45,134 bases of DNA from DASRPD01 sp035646535 (GCA_035646535.1 DASRPD010000028.1:1-45134), one strand, 5' to 3'; numbered from the stretch's first letter, positions 33,899 through 41,336 are shown. Program-made: numbers and translations. The notes: generated by a model from the letters alone, not told the origin.

Positions 33899-34296
33899 AT
33901 GGCTGATCTCGTGATCCGCAACGGCAGCGTCGTCGACGGCACGGGTGCGCCGCCCCCCAACGCCGTCGTCGAGTCCTCGCCGAGCACGCCACGATGACAG
34001 CGACCCTGGAACCCGGGCTCCTTCGCACCCTGGCCACCGACTTCGGCTGGCTCGACCGGGGCGTACTCGCGCCCGGGTACCTCGCGGGCCTGAACCTCAT
34101 CGAGTTCGACGCGCTGGGGTGCCGTCCGCCGCACGTCATACACGATCTTCCCGCCGGTGGTCGTCGTCTCGTACAAGAGGCCCGCGGCTACCGGGCCACG
34201 ATCAAGTCGGGCCAGGTCACCTTCGAAGACGGCGGGCACACCGGGTCGCTCCCGGGCACGCTGGTACGAGGGAGCCGGCCCGAGCCCGGCAGCTGA
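33899..34296 (+). pseudogene. Internally deleted amidohydrolase (N-acyl-D-amino-acid deacylase-like) remnant
   Basis: The ATG at 33899 opens MADLVIRNGSVVDGTGAPP, the standard start of a family of metal-dependent amidohydrolases of about 550-600 residues. The frame then drifts and stops at 33997. A second frame, readable from about 33973 to 34296, encodes the standard end of the same family: LDRGVLAPGYLAGLNLIEFD, RPPHVIHDLPAGGRRLVQ, GYRATIKSGQVTFEDGGHTG, LPGTLVRG. About 20 N-terminal and 100 C-terminal codons remain, so roughly 450 codons, including the catalytic barrel, are missing. The two frames overlap as ATGA at 33994-33997. A TetR gene follows 4 nt later. Assembly collapse is the alternative to true deletion. 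Confidence 0.75.
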
Positions 34297-34300
34297 TCCC

Positions 34301-34909
34301 GTGGCGACCGCCGACCAGAGGGACCGGATCCTCGACGCCGCGCAAACCATCGTCGAGTCAGGCGACCCGCTCACGATGCGCAAGCTCGCGGCCGACGTGG
34401 GACTGGCCCCGACCGCGATCTACTGGCACGTCGGCAACCGCTCGGAGCTCGTCGACGCGCTCATCGACCGGATGATCGCAGCGCTCGGGTCTCCCCGACC
34501 ACGCGGCTCGACGCCGGCGGCGCGGATCGCCTCGATCGCCCGATGGCTCCGGCGTCGTGTCCTCGAACAGCCCCACCTCGTGACCCTCGCCCACGAGCAC
34601 GGCCGGAGCGGCGCGCTGTACTTCCCCGCGCAGGCCGCGCTGGCCCGAGAGGTGCTGGTCGCCGGGCTCGCCGGCGAAGACGCCGCGAACGCCGTCCGCA
34701 CCGTGCTGTTCCACATCGGTGGTTCCATCCTCATGGAGCGGTCCGAGTTCGTCGGGGCCCGACCCATGACCGAGCCCCACTGGAGCGGCGATGACGCAGC
34801 CGGCGTCGAACCCGCGGTGGCGGCAGCACTGGCCGCGCCGGTCGACTTCGACGCGCAGTTCGAGACCTCGCTCGGGGTCCTGCTCCGAGCCATCCTGCCG
34901 CGGGCTTGA
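34301..34909 (+). CDS. TetR/AcrR family transcriptional regulator
   Basis: This 202-residue regulator starts at a GTG at 34301, directly after the remnant, in the expected position for the first helix (DQRDRILDAAQTIVESGDP). The helix-turn-helix is TMRKLAADVGLAPTAIYWHV followed by GNRSELVDAL. The C-terminal domain (about 75-202) is a typical effector and dimerisation bundle. It precedes the amidohydrolase - SDR - amidohydrolase block on the same strand with an 81-nt gap, so it is the likely regulator of that block. This link is inference from position. Confidence 0.88.
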   Translation: MATADQRDRILDAAQTIVESGDPLTMRKLAADVGLAPTAIYWHVGNRSELVDALIDRMIAALGSPRPRGSTPAARIASIARWLRRRVLEQPHLVTLAHEHGRSGALYFPAQAALAREVLVAGLAGEDAANAVRTVLFHIGGSILMERSEFVGARPMTEPHWSGDDAAGVEPAVAAALAAPVDFDAQFETSLGVLLRAILPRA

Positions 34910-34931
34910 CGAGCCGCCGCCGTTCTATAAC
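34906..34931 (+). promoter_or_regulatory. Candidate promoter of the amidohydrolase - SDR - amidohydrolase block
   Basis: TATAAC (34926-34931) is a near-consensus -10 box in GC-rich DNA. TTGACG (34906-34911) resembles a -35 box, but the spacer is only 14 nt, so the -10 box may act alone. Transcription would start near 34938, leaving a leader of about 50 nt before the ATG at 34991. Confidence 0.4.
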
Positions 34932-34990
34932 GCTGTGACAGGAGCATCGACGCGTCGGCGGTGATCGGCCCGGGCCCACAGGGGGAAGCC

Positions 34991-36223
34991 ATGGCAGCGA
35001 TGGGAGATCGGTACACGGTCATCTCGGCTGACTGTCATGGCGGCGGCCAGATCAACGACTACCGCGACCACCTGGAGCACGAGTACCTCGACGACTTCGA
35101 CGCGTGGGCCGAGACCTACGCAGTCCCGTTCGAAGACCTCACGGGTGACGACGGCCCGCGCAACTGGGACAGCGACCGACGACTCGCGGATCTCGAGGCC
35201 GACGGGATCGTCGCCGAGGTCATCTTCCCCAACACGATCCCGCCCTTCTACCCGAAACCCTCCTTGCTCGCACAGCCGCCGCCCGCGACCGCGGGGGACG
35301 ATCTCGAGCATCGCTGGGCGGGGTTGCGCGCCCACAACCGCTGGCTCGCCGACTTCTGCGCGCGTACGCCCGGCCGGCGCGCCGGCATCGCCCAGGTGAT
35401 GCTCCACGACGTCGACGCCGCGGTCGACGAGGTCCGGCGGGCACACGAGCTCGGCTTGACCGGCGGGATCCTGCTCCCCGGTGCGCCACCCGGCAGCGGG
35501 CTTCGGCCGCTCTACGCACCCGAGTACGAGCCGTTGTGGTCGGTGTGCGAGGAGCTCGAGATGCCGGTCAACCATCACAGCGGCAGCGCGGTGCCCGATC
35601 TCGGCGAGTACGACGTCGCCCAGGTGATCTTCCTGCTCGAGGTCACGTGGTGGGCACACCGGGCGCTGTGGCACCTGATCGCCGGGGGTGTGATGGAACG
35701 CCACCCCGACCTGCACGTCGTGTTCACCGAGCAGGGCAGCTCCTGGGTCCCCGAGACCCTCGGCACGCTCGACTACTACTTCGGCCGCATGCAGGCCGCC
35801 GCCGGTTCCCAGGAGTTCGAGTGGGGCGCGCCGATCCAGCAGCTGTCACTCAGCCCGAGTCAGTACTGGGATCGGCAGTGCCACGTCGGGGCGAGCTTCT
35901 TCCGGCCCACCGAGACGCATCTGCGTCATGCCATCGGCGTCGACTCGATCATGTGGGGCAGCGACTACCCCCACACCGAGGCGTCGTACCCGTTCAGCCG
36001 AGAGGCCCTGCGGGTCTCGTTCCACGACGTCGACCCGACCGAGATCACTCGCATCGTGGGTGCGAACGCAGCGGAGCTCTACGGCTTCGACCTCGACGCG
36101 CTGGCACCGATCGCGGCGCGCGTCGGACCGACCGTTGCCGAGATCACCGAACCGCTCACCGACATCCCGCCGGGCGCGATCAAGTGTCCGGCGTTCCAAC
36201 CGCAACCCGCGACCCGGACGTAG
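34991..36223 (+). CDS. Amidohydrolase-family protein (paralogue A)
   Basis: This 410-residue amidohydrolase-2 TIM-barrel protein starts at an ATG (MAAMGDRYTVISADCHGGGQ) after GGGGGAAG. The first metal motif is Asp14-Cys15-His16 (SADCHGG), and the end motif is MWGSDYPHTEASYPFSREAL with the conserved aspartate. The middle has WSVCEELEMPVNHHSG, the usual metal-ligand histidine region. FTEQGSSWVPETLGTLDYYF is typical of actinobacterial members. It aligns along its length with the protein at 37243-38514. Substrates of this subgroup are mostly unknown; decarboxylation or C-C hydrolysis is the family chemistry. Confidence 0.87.
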   Translation: MAAMGDRYTVISADCHGGGQINDYRDHLEHEYLDDFDAWAETYAVPFEDLTGDDGPRNWDSDRRLADLEADGIVAEVIFPNTIPPFYPKPSLLAQPPPATAGDDLEHRWAGLRAHNRWLADFCARTPGRRAGIAQVMLHDVDAAVDEVRRAHELGLTGGILLPGAPPGSGLRPLYAPEYEPLWSVCEELEMPVNHHSGSAVPDLGEYDVAQVIFLLEVTWWAHRALWHLIAGGVMERHPDLHVVFTEQGSSWVPETLGTLDYYFGRMQAAAGSQEFEWGAPIQQLSLSPSQYWDRQCHVGASFFRPTETHLRHAIGVDSIMWGSDYPHTEASYPFSREALRVSFHDVDPTEITRIVGANAAELYGFDLDALAPIAARVGPTVAEITEPLTDIPPGAIKCPAFQPQPATRT

Positions 36224-36238
36224 AACCGAGGAAGTTCC

Positions 36239-36340
36239 ATGAGTCGAGTGCGCCACGGCGCGCGTTCGGAGACCGAACGCACGAACCGTGAGCTCGAGGC
36301 CACGCCAGTCGGCATGCAAGGCGGCCGCGACCGTGCGTGA
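36239..36340 (+). CDS. Possible 33-residue leader peptide upstream of the SDR gene
   Basis: An ATG at 36239 preceded by GAGGAAG opens a 33-codon frame that stops at 36338-36340, overlapping the SDR start region by 8 nt. The peptide is charged (MSRVRHGARSETERTN...) with no recognisable domain. The good ribosome site and the overlap suggest a translated leader that hands ribosomes to the SDR. It could also be a chance frame. Confidence 0.25.
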   Translation: MSRVRHGARSETERTNRELEATPVGMQGGRDRA

Positions 36341-37217
36341 TCTGCGCGGCCGTGTGGCCGTCGTGACCGGCGCCGCGGGCGGCATCGGCGCGGCGATGGC
36401 CGCACGATTCGCGAGCGAAGGAATGCGAGTCGTGCTCGCCGACGTCGAGCAGCCCGCGCTCTCCGAGACGACCGCCGAGCTCGCAGCCGCCGGCCACGAC
36501 GTGCTCGGCGTCGAGACCGACGTGTCGAGCTACCCGTCGGTCGAAGCGCTACGCGATCGAGCGAACGACGCCTTCGGTGCGGTCCACGTTCTGTGCAACA
36601 ACGCAGGCGTCGGATCCGGGGCCCAAGGCCGGATGTGGGAGCACGAGCTCAACGACTGGCGTTGGGCGATGAGCGTCAACGTGTGGGGCATCATCCACGG
36701 GCTCAACGCGTTCCTTCCCGGCATGCTGGCGCACGGTGAGCCCGGTCACATCGTGAACACGTCATCCGGTAACGGCGGGATCTCCCCGCTGCCGGCGCAA
36801 GCGGTCTACGCCACGACGAAGGCCGCGGTCACCACGATCTCCGAGTGCTTGTACGCGCAGCTGCGCGACCTCGACGCGCCGGTGAGCGCGTCCGTGCTCT
36901 TCCCGGGGCCCCACATGCTCCGCACGGGTCTGTGGACCTCGGGACGCAATCGCCCGGCCGCGCTCGCGAAGTCGACCGGTCCCAGCGGGCCCCTCCCGAC
37001 GATCGAGGACTACGAGGCGAAGCTGTCCGCGGCCGGGATCGACCTCGTCTACACGCCCGTCGAGGAGGTCGCCGACCGCGTGGTGACGGCGATCCGCGCG
37101 GATGAATTCTGGATCCTGGCCCCGAGCGAGCGCACCGACGCGTCGATCCGCGGCCGCGCCGAATCGATGCTCGCCCGTGAGAACCCGTCCTATCTGCGGT
37201 CGCTCGCGGGCCAATGA
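36333..37217 (+). CDS. Short-chain dehydrogenase/reductase between two amidohydrolases
   Basis: This 294-residue SDR starts at a GTG at 36333, giving VRDLRGRVAVVTGAAGGIGA, the expected N-terminus; a GTG at 36288 would add 15 residues without family support. The cofactor loop is TGAAGGIG, NNAGVGSG is present, and the catalytic set is Ser in NTSSGNGG with YATTK. A C-terminal extension of about 60 residues (GPLPTIEDYEAKLSAAGIDL onward) exceeds the 250-residue classical core. The gene sits between two paralogous amidohydrolases with gaps of 109 and 25 nt, so it probably acts on the same substrate or product. Confidence 0.88.
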   Translation: MRDLRGRVAVVTGAAGGIGAAMAARFASEGMRVVLADVEQPALSETTAELAAAGHDVLGVETDVSSYPSVEALRDRANDAFGAVHVLCNNAGVGSGAQGRMWEHELNDWRWAMSVNVWGIIHGLNAFLPGMLAHGEPGHIVNTSSGNGGISPLPAQAVYATTKAAVTTISECLYAQLRDLDAPVSASVLFPGPHMLRTGLWTSGRNRPAALAKSTGPSGPLPTIEDYEAKLSAAGIDLVYTPVEEVADRVVTAIRADEFWILAPSERTDASIRGRAESMLARENPSYLRSLAGQ

Positions 37218-37242
37218 GCACAACCCAGCCAAGGAGCCGATG

Positions 37243-38514
37243 ATGGACCGGTACCTCGTGATCTCGTCCGACTGCCACGCCGGTCTGCCGGGCGAGCAGT
37301 ACCGCGAATATCTCGAACCGGGCTACCGCGACGAGTTCGACACGTTCCTCACCGAACGCGCCGCGATGGAAGCCGAGATCGCGAGTCGCGGGTTGCGCAA
37401 CGAGGAGTTCGCCGAGCAGTGGTTCGAGGACAACGAGGAGGGACTGCGCGGCGGTTGGGACGCGACCCGGCGCGACCAGGAGCTCGAGGCGGACGGCGTG
37501 GCCGGCGAGGTGATCTTCCCCGACGCCGACGCGGTGAGCGGCGGGGCTTCCGCGCCTTTCGGCGCAGGCCTCGGGATGTCGAGCGACATCCCCGGTGACC
37601 TGCTCATGGCCGGGGCCCGGGCTCACAACCGCTGGCTCGCCGAGCTGTGCTCCGACAGCCCGCACCGGCGCGCCGGCATCGCCATCGTGCCGATCCTCGA
37701 CGACATCGAGGCGGCCGTGACCGAGATCCGACGGGCGCGCGAGTCGGGCCTGCGCGGCGGGATCCTCATCCCCGCGATGTGGCGTCCGTACGCGCCGTAC
37801 CACGACCCCCGATACGAGCCCGTGTGGTCAGTGTGCGAGGAGCTCGAGATGCCCGTGCACACCCACTCGGGCTCCGCTCCGAAGGAGGAGTTCGGCGAGC
37901 ACGTCGGTCTGTACATTGCCGAGGTGCGCTTCTGGGCGACGCGCCCGCTGTGGTTCCTCTTGTGGAGCGGCGTGTTCGAGCGGCATCCGGGGCTCCGCTT
38001 CGCCGTGACCGAGTGTGGTGCCTTCTGGGCCGCCGACCTGCTGTGGACGATGGACATCGCGTACGACCGCGAGCACGCCTCGAAGAAGCTCGGGAGTCAG
38101 TTGACCGCGACGCTGCCCCGGCGGCCGAGCGAGTACTTCGACCGCAACTGTGGGATCGGCGCGGCCAACACGCGCCGGCGGGAGCTGGCGCGCCGCCATG
38201 AGATCGGCGTCGGCAACATCATGTGGGGCAACGACTTCCCCCATCCCGAGGGCACATGGCCGCATACCCGGGAATTCCTGCGCGACGCGTTCTGGGACAT
38301 CCCCGTCGACGACACCGCGCGCATCCTGGGCACCAACGCCGCCGAGTTCTTCGGCTTCGACACCGCCCGGCTCCGCGAGCTGGCCGACAGGATCGGACCG
38401 ACGCCGGCCGAGCTCGGACAGACCGAGGCCGACGATGGCCGATGGACGGAGCTCGCCGCGGCCGGCCGGCCGTGGCTCACCGGCAAGGAAGCCCTAGCCG
38501 TCCCCGAGGGCTGA
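37243..38514 (+). CDS. Amidohydrolase-family protein (paralogue B)
   Basis: This 423-residue amidohydrolase-2 protein starts at the second ATG of ATGATG because AAGGAG lies 6 nt before it. The start is MDRYLVISSDCHAGLPGEQY with Asp10-Cys11-His12, parallel to paralogue A. Other shared blocks are RAHNRWLAELCSDSPHRRAG, WSVCEELEMPVHTHSG and MWGNDFPHPEGTWPHTREFL. It has a longer acidic insertion near residues 40-65 (EAEIASRGLRNEEFAEQWFE). A strong hairpin follows the stop. It most likely acts in the same pathway as paralogue A and the SDR. Confidence 0.87.
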   Translation: MDRYLVISSDCHAGLPGEQYREYLEPGYRDEFDTFLTERAAMEAEIASRGLRNEEFAEQWFEDNEEGLRGGWDATRRDQELEADGVAGEVIFPDADAVSGGASAPFGAGLGMSSDIPGDLLMAGARAHNRWLAELCSDSPHRRAGIAIVPILDDIEAAVTEIRRARESGLRGGILIPAMWRPYAPYHDPRYEPVWSVCEELEMPVHTHSGSAPKEEFGEHVGLYIAEVRFWATRPLWFLLWSGVFERHPGLRFAVTECGAFWAADLLWTMDIAYDREHASKKLGSQLTATLPRRPSEYFDRNCGIGAANTRRRELARRHEIGVGNIMWGNDFPHPEGTWPHTREFLRDAFWDIPVDDTARILGTNAAEFFGFDTARLRELADRIGPTPAELGQTEADDGRWTELAAAGRPWLTGKEALAVPEG

Positions 38515-38518
38515 TCCC

Positions 38519-38573
38519 CCCGTTCCGGTCATCTCCGACGTCGCACACCAACACAGATCCTGACCGGAACGGG
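38519..38573 (+). terminator. 13-bp perfect inverted repeat, likely terminator of the amidohydrolase block
   Basis: CCCGTTCCGGTCA (38519-38531) pairs exactly with TGACCGGAACGGG (38561-38573) around a 29-nt loop. The repeat begins 5 nt after the amidohydrolase stop. There is no T-run. Confidence 0.6.
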
Positions 38574-38621
38574 AGGCTCGGGCCCGACTCGCCGCGCTCG
38601 CCTCGGGTGGCCTGACGCTGC

Positions 38622-38627
38622 TAGAGA
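38622..38627 (+). promoter_or_regulatory. Candidate -10 box of the MFE-2-type SDR gene
   Basis: TAGAGA ends 7 nt before the ATG at 38635. It is a weaker match to TANNNT (last base A) but fits the leaderless spacing seen elsewhere, and no ribosome site is present. Confidence 0.3.
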
Positions 38628-38634
38628 TAGGGCC

Positions 38635-39540
38635 ATGCCGAACATGTGTGCAGGACGAGTGTGTGTGGTGACCGGCGCGGGGCGCGGGATCGGACGCGAG
38701 CACGCGCTGATGCTCGCGAGCCAGGGTGCCAAGGTCGTGGTGAACGACGTCGGCGGCAGCCGGGAGGGCTCCGGCCACTCCGAGGGTCCCGCCCACGATG
38801 TGGTCGCCGAGATCGAAGCGATGGGTGGACAGGCTGCCGCCAACGGGGACGACATCTCCACCTGGGAGGGCGGTGGTTCGGTCGTCAAACAGGCGATCGA
38901 CATGTTCGGCACGATCGACGTCGTGGTGAACAACGCCGGGATCCTGCGCGACCGGATGCTCGTCAACATGACCGAGGAGGAATGGGACGCGGTCATCAAG
39001 GTGCACCTGAAGGGCACCTTCTCGGTGAGCCGCTTCGCCGCCGCATACTGGCGGGAGCGCTCCAAGAGCGGTGAGACGAACGACGCGCGGATCATCAACA
39101 CGACGTCACCGTCGGGGATCTACGGCAACGCGGGCCAGACGAACTACGGCGCGGCCAAGGCCGGCATTGCCTCGTTCAGCATCATCGCCGCCATGGAGCT
39201 CGAGCGCTACGGCGTCACCGTGAACGCGATCGCGCCGACCGCGCTGACCCGCATGACCGAGGACCTCATGCTCGGCGGCGCGGACGAGGCAGCCAAGGCC
39301 GCTATGGACCCCCGCTGGATCGCTCCGCTCTGCACCTGGCTGGCGTCGCCCCAGTCGGCCGGAGTGACCGGTCGGGTCTTCGAGGCGTCGGGCGCGTACC
39401 TCGCGGTCGCCGAGAGCTGGCACCGGGGTCCGAGCTCGAAGGCCGTCGACGATCCGGAACAGGTCGACGCGGTGGTCCGCAAGCTGCTCGCCGACGCCCG
39501 CCCGAACGCCGACATGTTCGGCCAGGACAAGACCTCCTGA
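38635..39540 (+). CDS. Short-chain dehydrogenase, MFE-2/17beta-HSD4-type 3-hydroxyacyl-CoA dehydrogenase-like
   Basis: This 301-residue SDR has the cofactor motif TGAGRGIGREHALMLASQGA, VVVNDVGGSREGSGHSEGPA (the inserted loop typical of the dehydrogenase part of peroxisomal multifunctional enzyme 2), VVNNAGILRDRMLVNMTEEE, and the catalytic set Ser in TTSPSGIYGN with YGAAK. FTVSRFAAAYWRERSKSG-like helix content also fits this subgroup. Bacterial relatives oxidise 3-hydroxyacyl-CoA or steroid alcohols. It stands between the hairpin after the amidohydrolase block and the tandem repeats, so it is probably a single-gene transcript. Confidence 0.9.
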   Translation: MPNMCAGRVCVVTGAGRGIGREHALMLASQGAKVVVNDVGGSREGSGHSEGPAHDVVAEIEAMGGQAAANGDDISTWEGGGSVVKQAIDMFGTIDVVVNNAGILRDRMLVNMTEEEWDAVIKVHLKGTFSVSRFAAAYWRERSKSGETNDARIINTTSPSGIYGNAGQTNYGAAKAGIASFSIIAAMELERYGVTVNAIAPTALTRMTEDLMLGGADEAAKAAMDPRWIAPLCTWLASPQSAGVTGRVFEASGAYLAVAESWHRGPSSKAVDDPEQVDAVVRKLLADARPNADMFGQDKTS

Positions 39541-39544
39541 CCCT

Positions 39545-39580
39545 CACGGCGGCTTTCGCCCGCACGGCGGCTTTCGCCCG
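39545..39580. repeat. Tandem repeat A, two identical 18-bp units
   Basis: CACGGCGGCTTTCGCCCG occurs twice head to tail (39545-39562, 39563-39580). Each copy can fold as GGCG-GCTTT-CGCC. The array starts 4 nt after the SDR stop codon. Confidence 0.9.
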
Positions 39581-39584
39581 CGCC

Positions 39585-39631
39585 GGCTCGGAAGAGACGT
39601 TCCCGGCTCGGAAGAGACGTTCCCGACTCGG
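39585..39631. repeat. Tandem repeat B, two identical 20-bp units plus a partial third
   Basis: GGCTCGGAAGAGACGTTCCC occurs at 39585-39604 and 39605-39624, and GACTCGG (39625-39631) begins a third copy with one change. It lies 4 nt after repeat A and is unrelated to it in sequence. GGAA...TTCC within each unit could pair. Confidence 0.9.
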
Positions 39632-39644
39632 CGTGTTCGGTCGG

Positions 39645-39650
39645 TACCCT
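39645..39650 (+). promoter_or_regulatory. Candidate -10 box of the broken ligase gene
   Basis: TACCCT fits TANNNT and ends 6 nt before the GTG at 39657. The promoter appears to outlive the gene it served. Confidence 0.4.
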
Positions 39651-39656
39651 TCCGGC

Positions 39657-40612
39657 GTGTCCGGCCCCATCATCGTCACCGCGGCCGAGGCCGAACGGGA
39701 CCAACGGGCGGCGGCGGGTGCGCTCGCGCACGGGGGCCTACGGCCCGGTGATCGAGTCGCCATCGTCGCGGAGGCGTCCGCCGCGTACCTCGCCGTGACC
39801 CTGGGGGCGCTGCGGACGGGCATCGTCCCCGTCCTGTTGAACCCGGACCTGGCTCCGACAGAACACGCGAGATTGCTCGCCGATGCCGACGCCTCCCTCG
39901 TGCTGGCCGACGCCGACCTTCCACCTCTGCTCGACGGCGCACCCGTCGACCTCGCCGGCGCGCCGGCGCGCCGTGCCCGAGCTCGCTGAAACGTCGGGTG
40001 ATCGAAGCGTGCCGACCGGGCGCGGTGTGGGAGTTCTACGGTTCCACCGAAGGCCAGTTCACCGTGTGTAGCCCCGACGAATGGGCCGCCCGGCCCGAGA
40101 CAGTCGGTCGGGCCCGACCGGGGCGACGGCTCAGCACCGACCCCGACGGAACGATCTGGTGCGAGGTTCCCGACTACGCCCGGTTCGAGTACTGGCACGA
40201 TGCCGCGAAGACGGCACGCGCGTGGCGCGACGGTGCGTTCACCGTGGGCGACCTGGGCCGGCTCCACGACGACGGCTATCTGTACCTCGACGGCCGGCGC
40301 GACGACCTCGTGATCAGCGGCGGCATGGATGTCTACCCGCTCGAGGTGGAACGGGCGCTCCTCGAGCATCCGGCGGTCATCGATGCGGCCGTGTTCGGCG
40401 TAGCCGACCAGCGGTGGGGTCAACGGGTGTGTGCAGCGGTGATCTTCGACCCCGGCGAGACCGTGCCACCCGGCACGCTCGAGGCCTGGGTGTCGGATCG
40501 CCTTGCGGGCTACAAGCGTCCGAAGGAGCTCATCTCGGTGGACGCCATCCCGGTGAGCCCGACCGGCAAGGTCCGCCGCAGCGAGCTCGCGGCGGAATTC
40601 GGTGTCGAGTGA
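39657..40612 (+). pseudogene. Acyl-CoA synthetase (AMP-binding) with internal deletion and frameshift
   Basis: From a GTG at 39657 the first frame reads an ordinary ligase N-terminus (RPGDRVAIVAEASAAYLAVT, GIVPVLLNPDLAPTEHARLL, DADASLVLADADLPPLLDGA) and stops at 39989. A second frame, readable from about 39962 to 40612, gives the C-terminal half: AGAPCPSSLKRR, VWEFYGSTEGQFT, TVGDLGRLHDDGYLYLDGRR, VYPLEVERALLEHP and the end lysine in PTGKVRR. Roughly 150-200 residues between them are missing, including the ATP P-loop and its lysine. The junction lies in two overlapping copies of GCCGGCGCGCCG (39954-39965 and 39962-39973). The protein cannot be made as one chain and would lack adenylation activity. 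A separate C-terminal product from the GTG at 39998 is conceivable. Confidence 0.8.
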
Positions 40613-40625
40613 CGCGCGGAGCGGC

Positions 40626-40631
40626 CAATAT
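40626..40631 (+). promoter_or_regulatory. Candidate -10 box of the GNAT gene
   Basis: CAATAT ends 6 nt before the ATG at 40638, between the broken ligase and the acetyltransferase. No ribosome site is visible. Confidence 0.35.
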
Positions 40632-40637
40632 CACCCC

Positions 40638-41336
40638 ATGACCGACCCGGACGTCGCGGTGCTCGACAACCCGATCTGGCACGCGCTCGACGGGCCGCAA
40701 CGCCACTTCGCCCAAGCCCACGGCGCCGCTCGCCGCTTCCGGCCGGGCCTCGCGCCCTTCGCCGGGATTGCCGACGCCGCCGACCCGGCCAGCTGGGCCG
40801 ATCTGGCCGCGCTCGTCGGACCTGGCGGCGTCGCGGTGCTGGTGTTGCCGGCCATCGCCGTCCCGGCACCGTGGGCGTCGGTGTGGACCGGTCAGGGCCT
40901 GCAGATGGTGCTCAGCGGTCCACCCCGAACAGTCCCTGCCGACGGGGCACCGGTCGTCGAGCTGACCACCGTTGACGTGGACGAGATCCTCGGCCTGGTG
41001 GAGCGCACGCAACCCGGGCCCTTCCTGGCCCGCACGATCGAGCTCGGCCGCTACGTCGGGATCCGCGACCGTGGCCGGCTCGTTGCGATGGCGGGTGAGC
41101 GGATGCGCGGCCCCGGCTTCACCGAGGTCAGCGCGGTCTGCACCGACGAGGCCGCCCGCGGCAGGGGGCTCGCCCGCCGCCTCGTAGCCCACCTGGCTGA
41201 GGCGATCCACGACCGGGGCGAACAGGCGATCCTCCACGTGGTCGCGACCAACACATCGGCCGTCCGCGCCTACGAGGCGGTCGGGTTCAACACCCGTGAC
41301 ACCTTCCAGTTCGGAACGCTGACAGCGGCAGGCTGA
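40638..41336 (+). CDS. GNAT-family N-acetyltransferase (FR47-like)
   Basis: This 232-residue protein has its acetyl-CoA-binding motif at about residues 160-190: FTEVSAVCTDEAARGRGLAR followed by RLVAHL, with RGRGLA as the pyrophosphate loop. The C-terminal segment AILHVVATNTSAVRAYEAVG and FNTRDTF is the usual last motif of GNAT folds. The first 130 residues are a degenerate N-terminal GNAT-like half, giving the two-domain FR47 arrangement. The acceptor substrate is unknown. The start at 40638 follows the broken ligase by 25 nt. Confidence 0.85.
   Translation: MTDPDVAVLDNPIWHALDGPQRHFAQAHGAARRFRPGLAPFAGIADAADPASWADLAALVGPGGVAVLVLPAIAVPAPWASVWTGQGLQMVLSGPPRTVPADGAPVVELTTVDVDEILGLVERTQPGPFLARTIELGRYVGIRDRGRLVAMAGERMRGPGFTEVSAVCTDEAARGRGLARRLVAHLAEAIHDRGEQAILHVVATNTSAVRAYEAVGFNTRDTFQFGTLTAAG

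Noticed and set aside
39998..40612. Stand-alone functional ligase from the GTG at 39998
   Set aside because: It would lack the N-terminal domain and the ATP P-loop. It is best read as the C-terminal half of the deleted gene, although expression of the fragment is not excluded.
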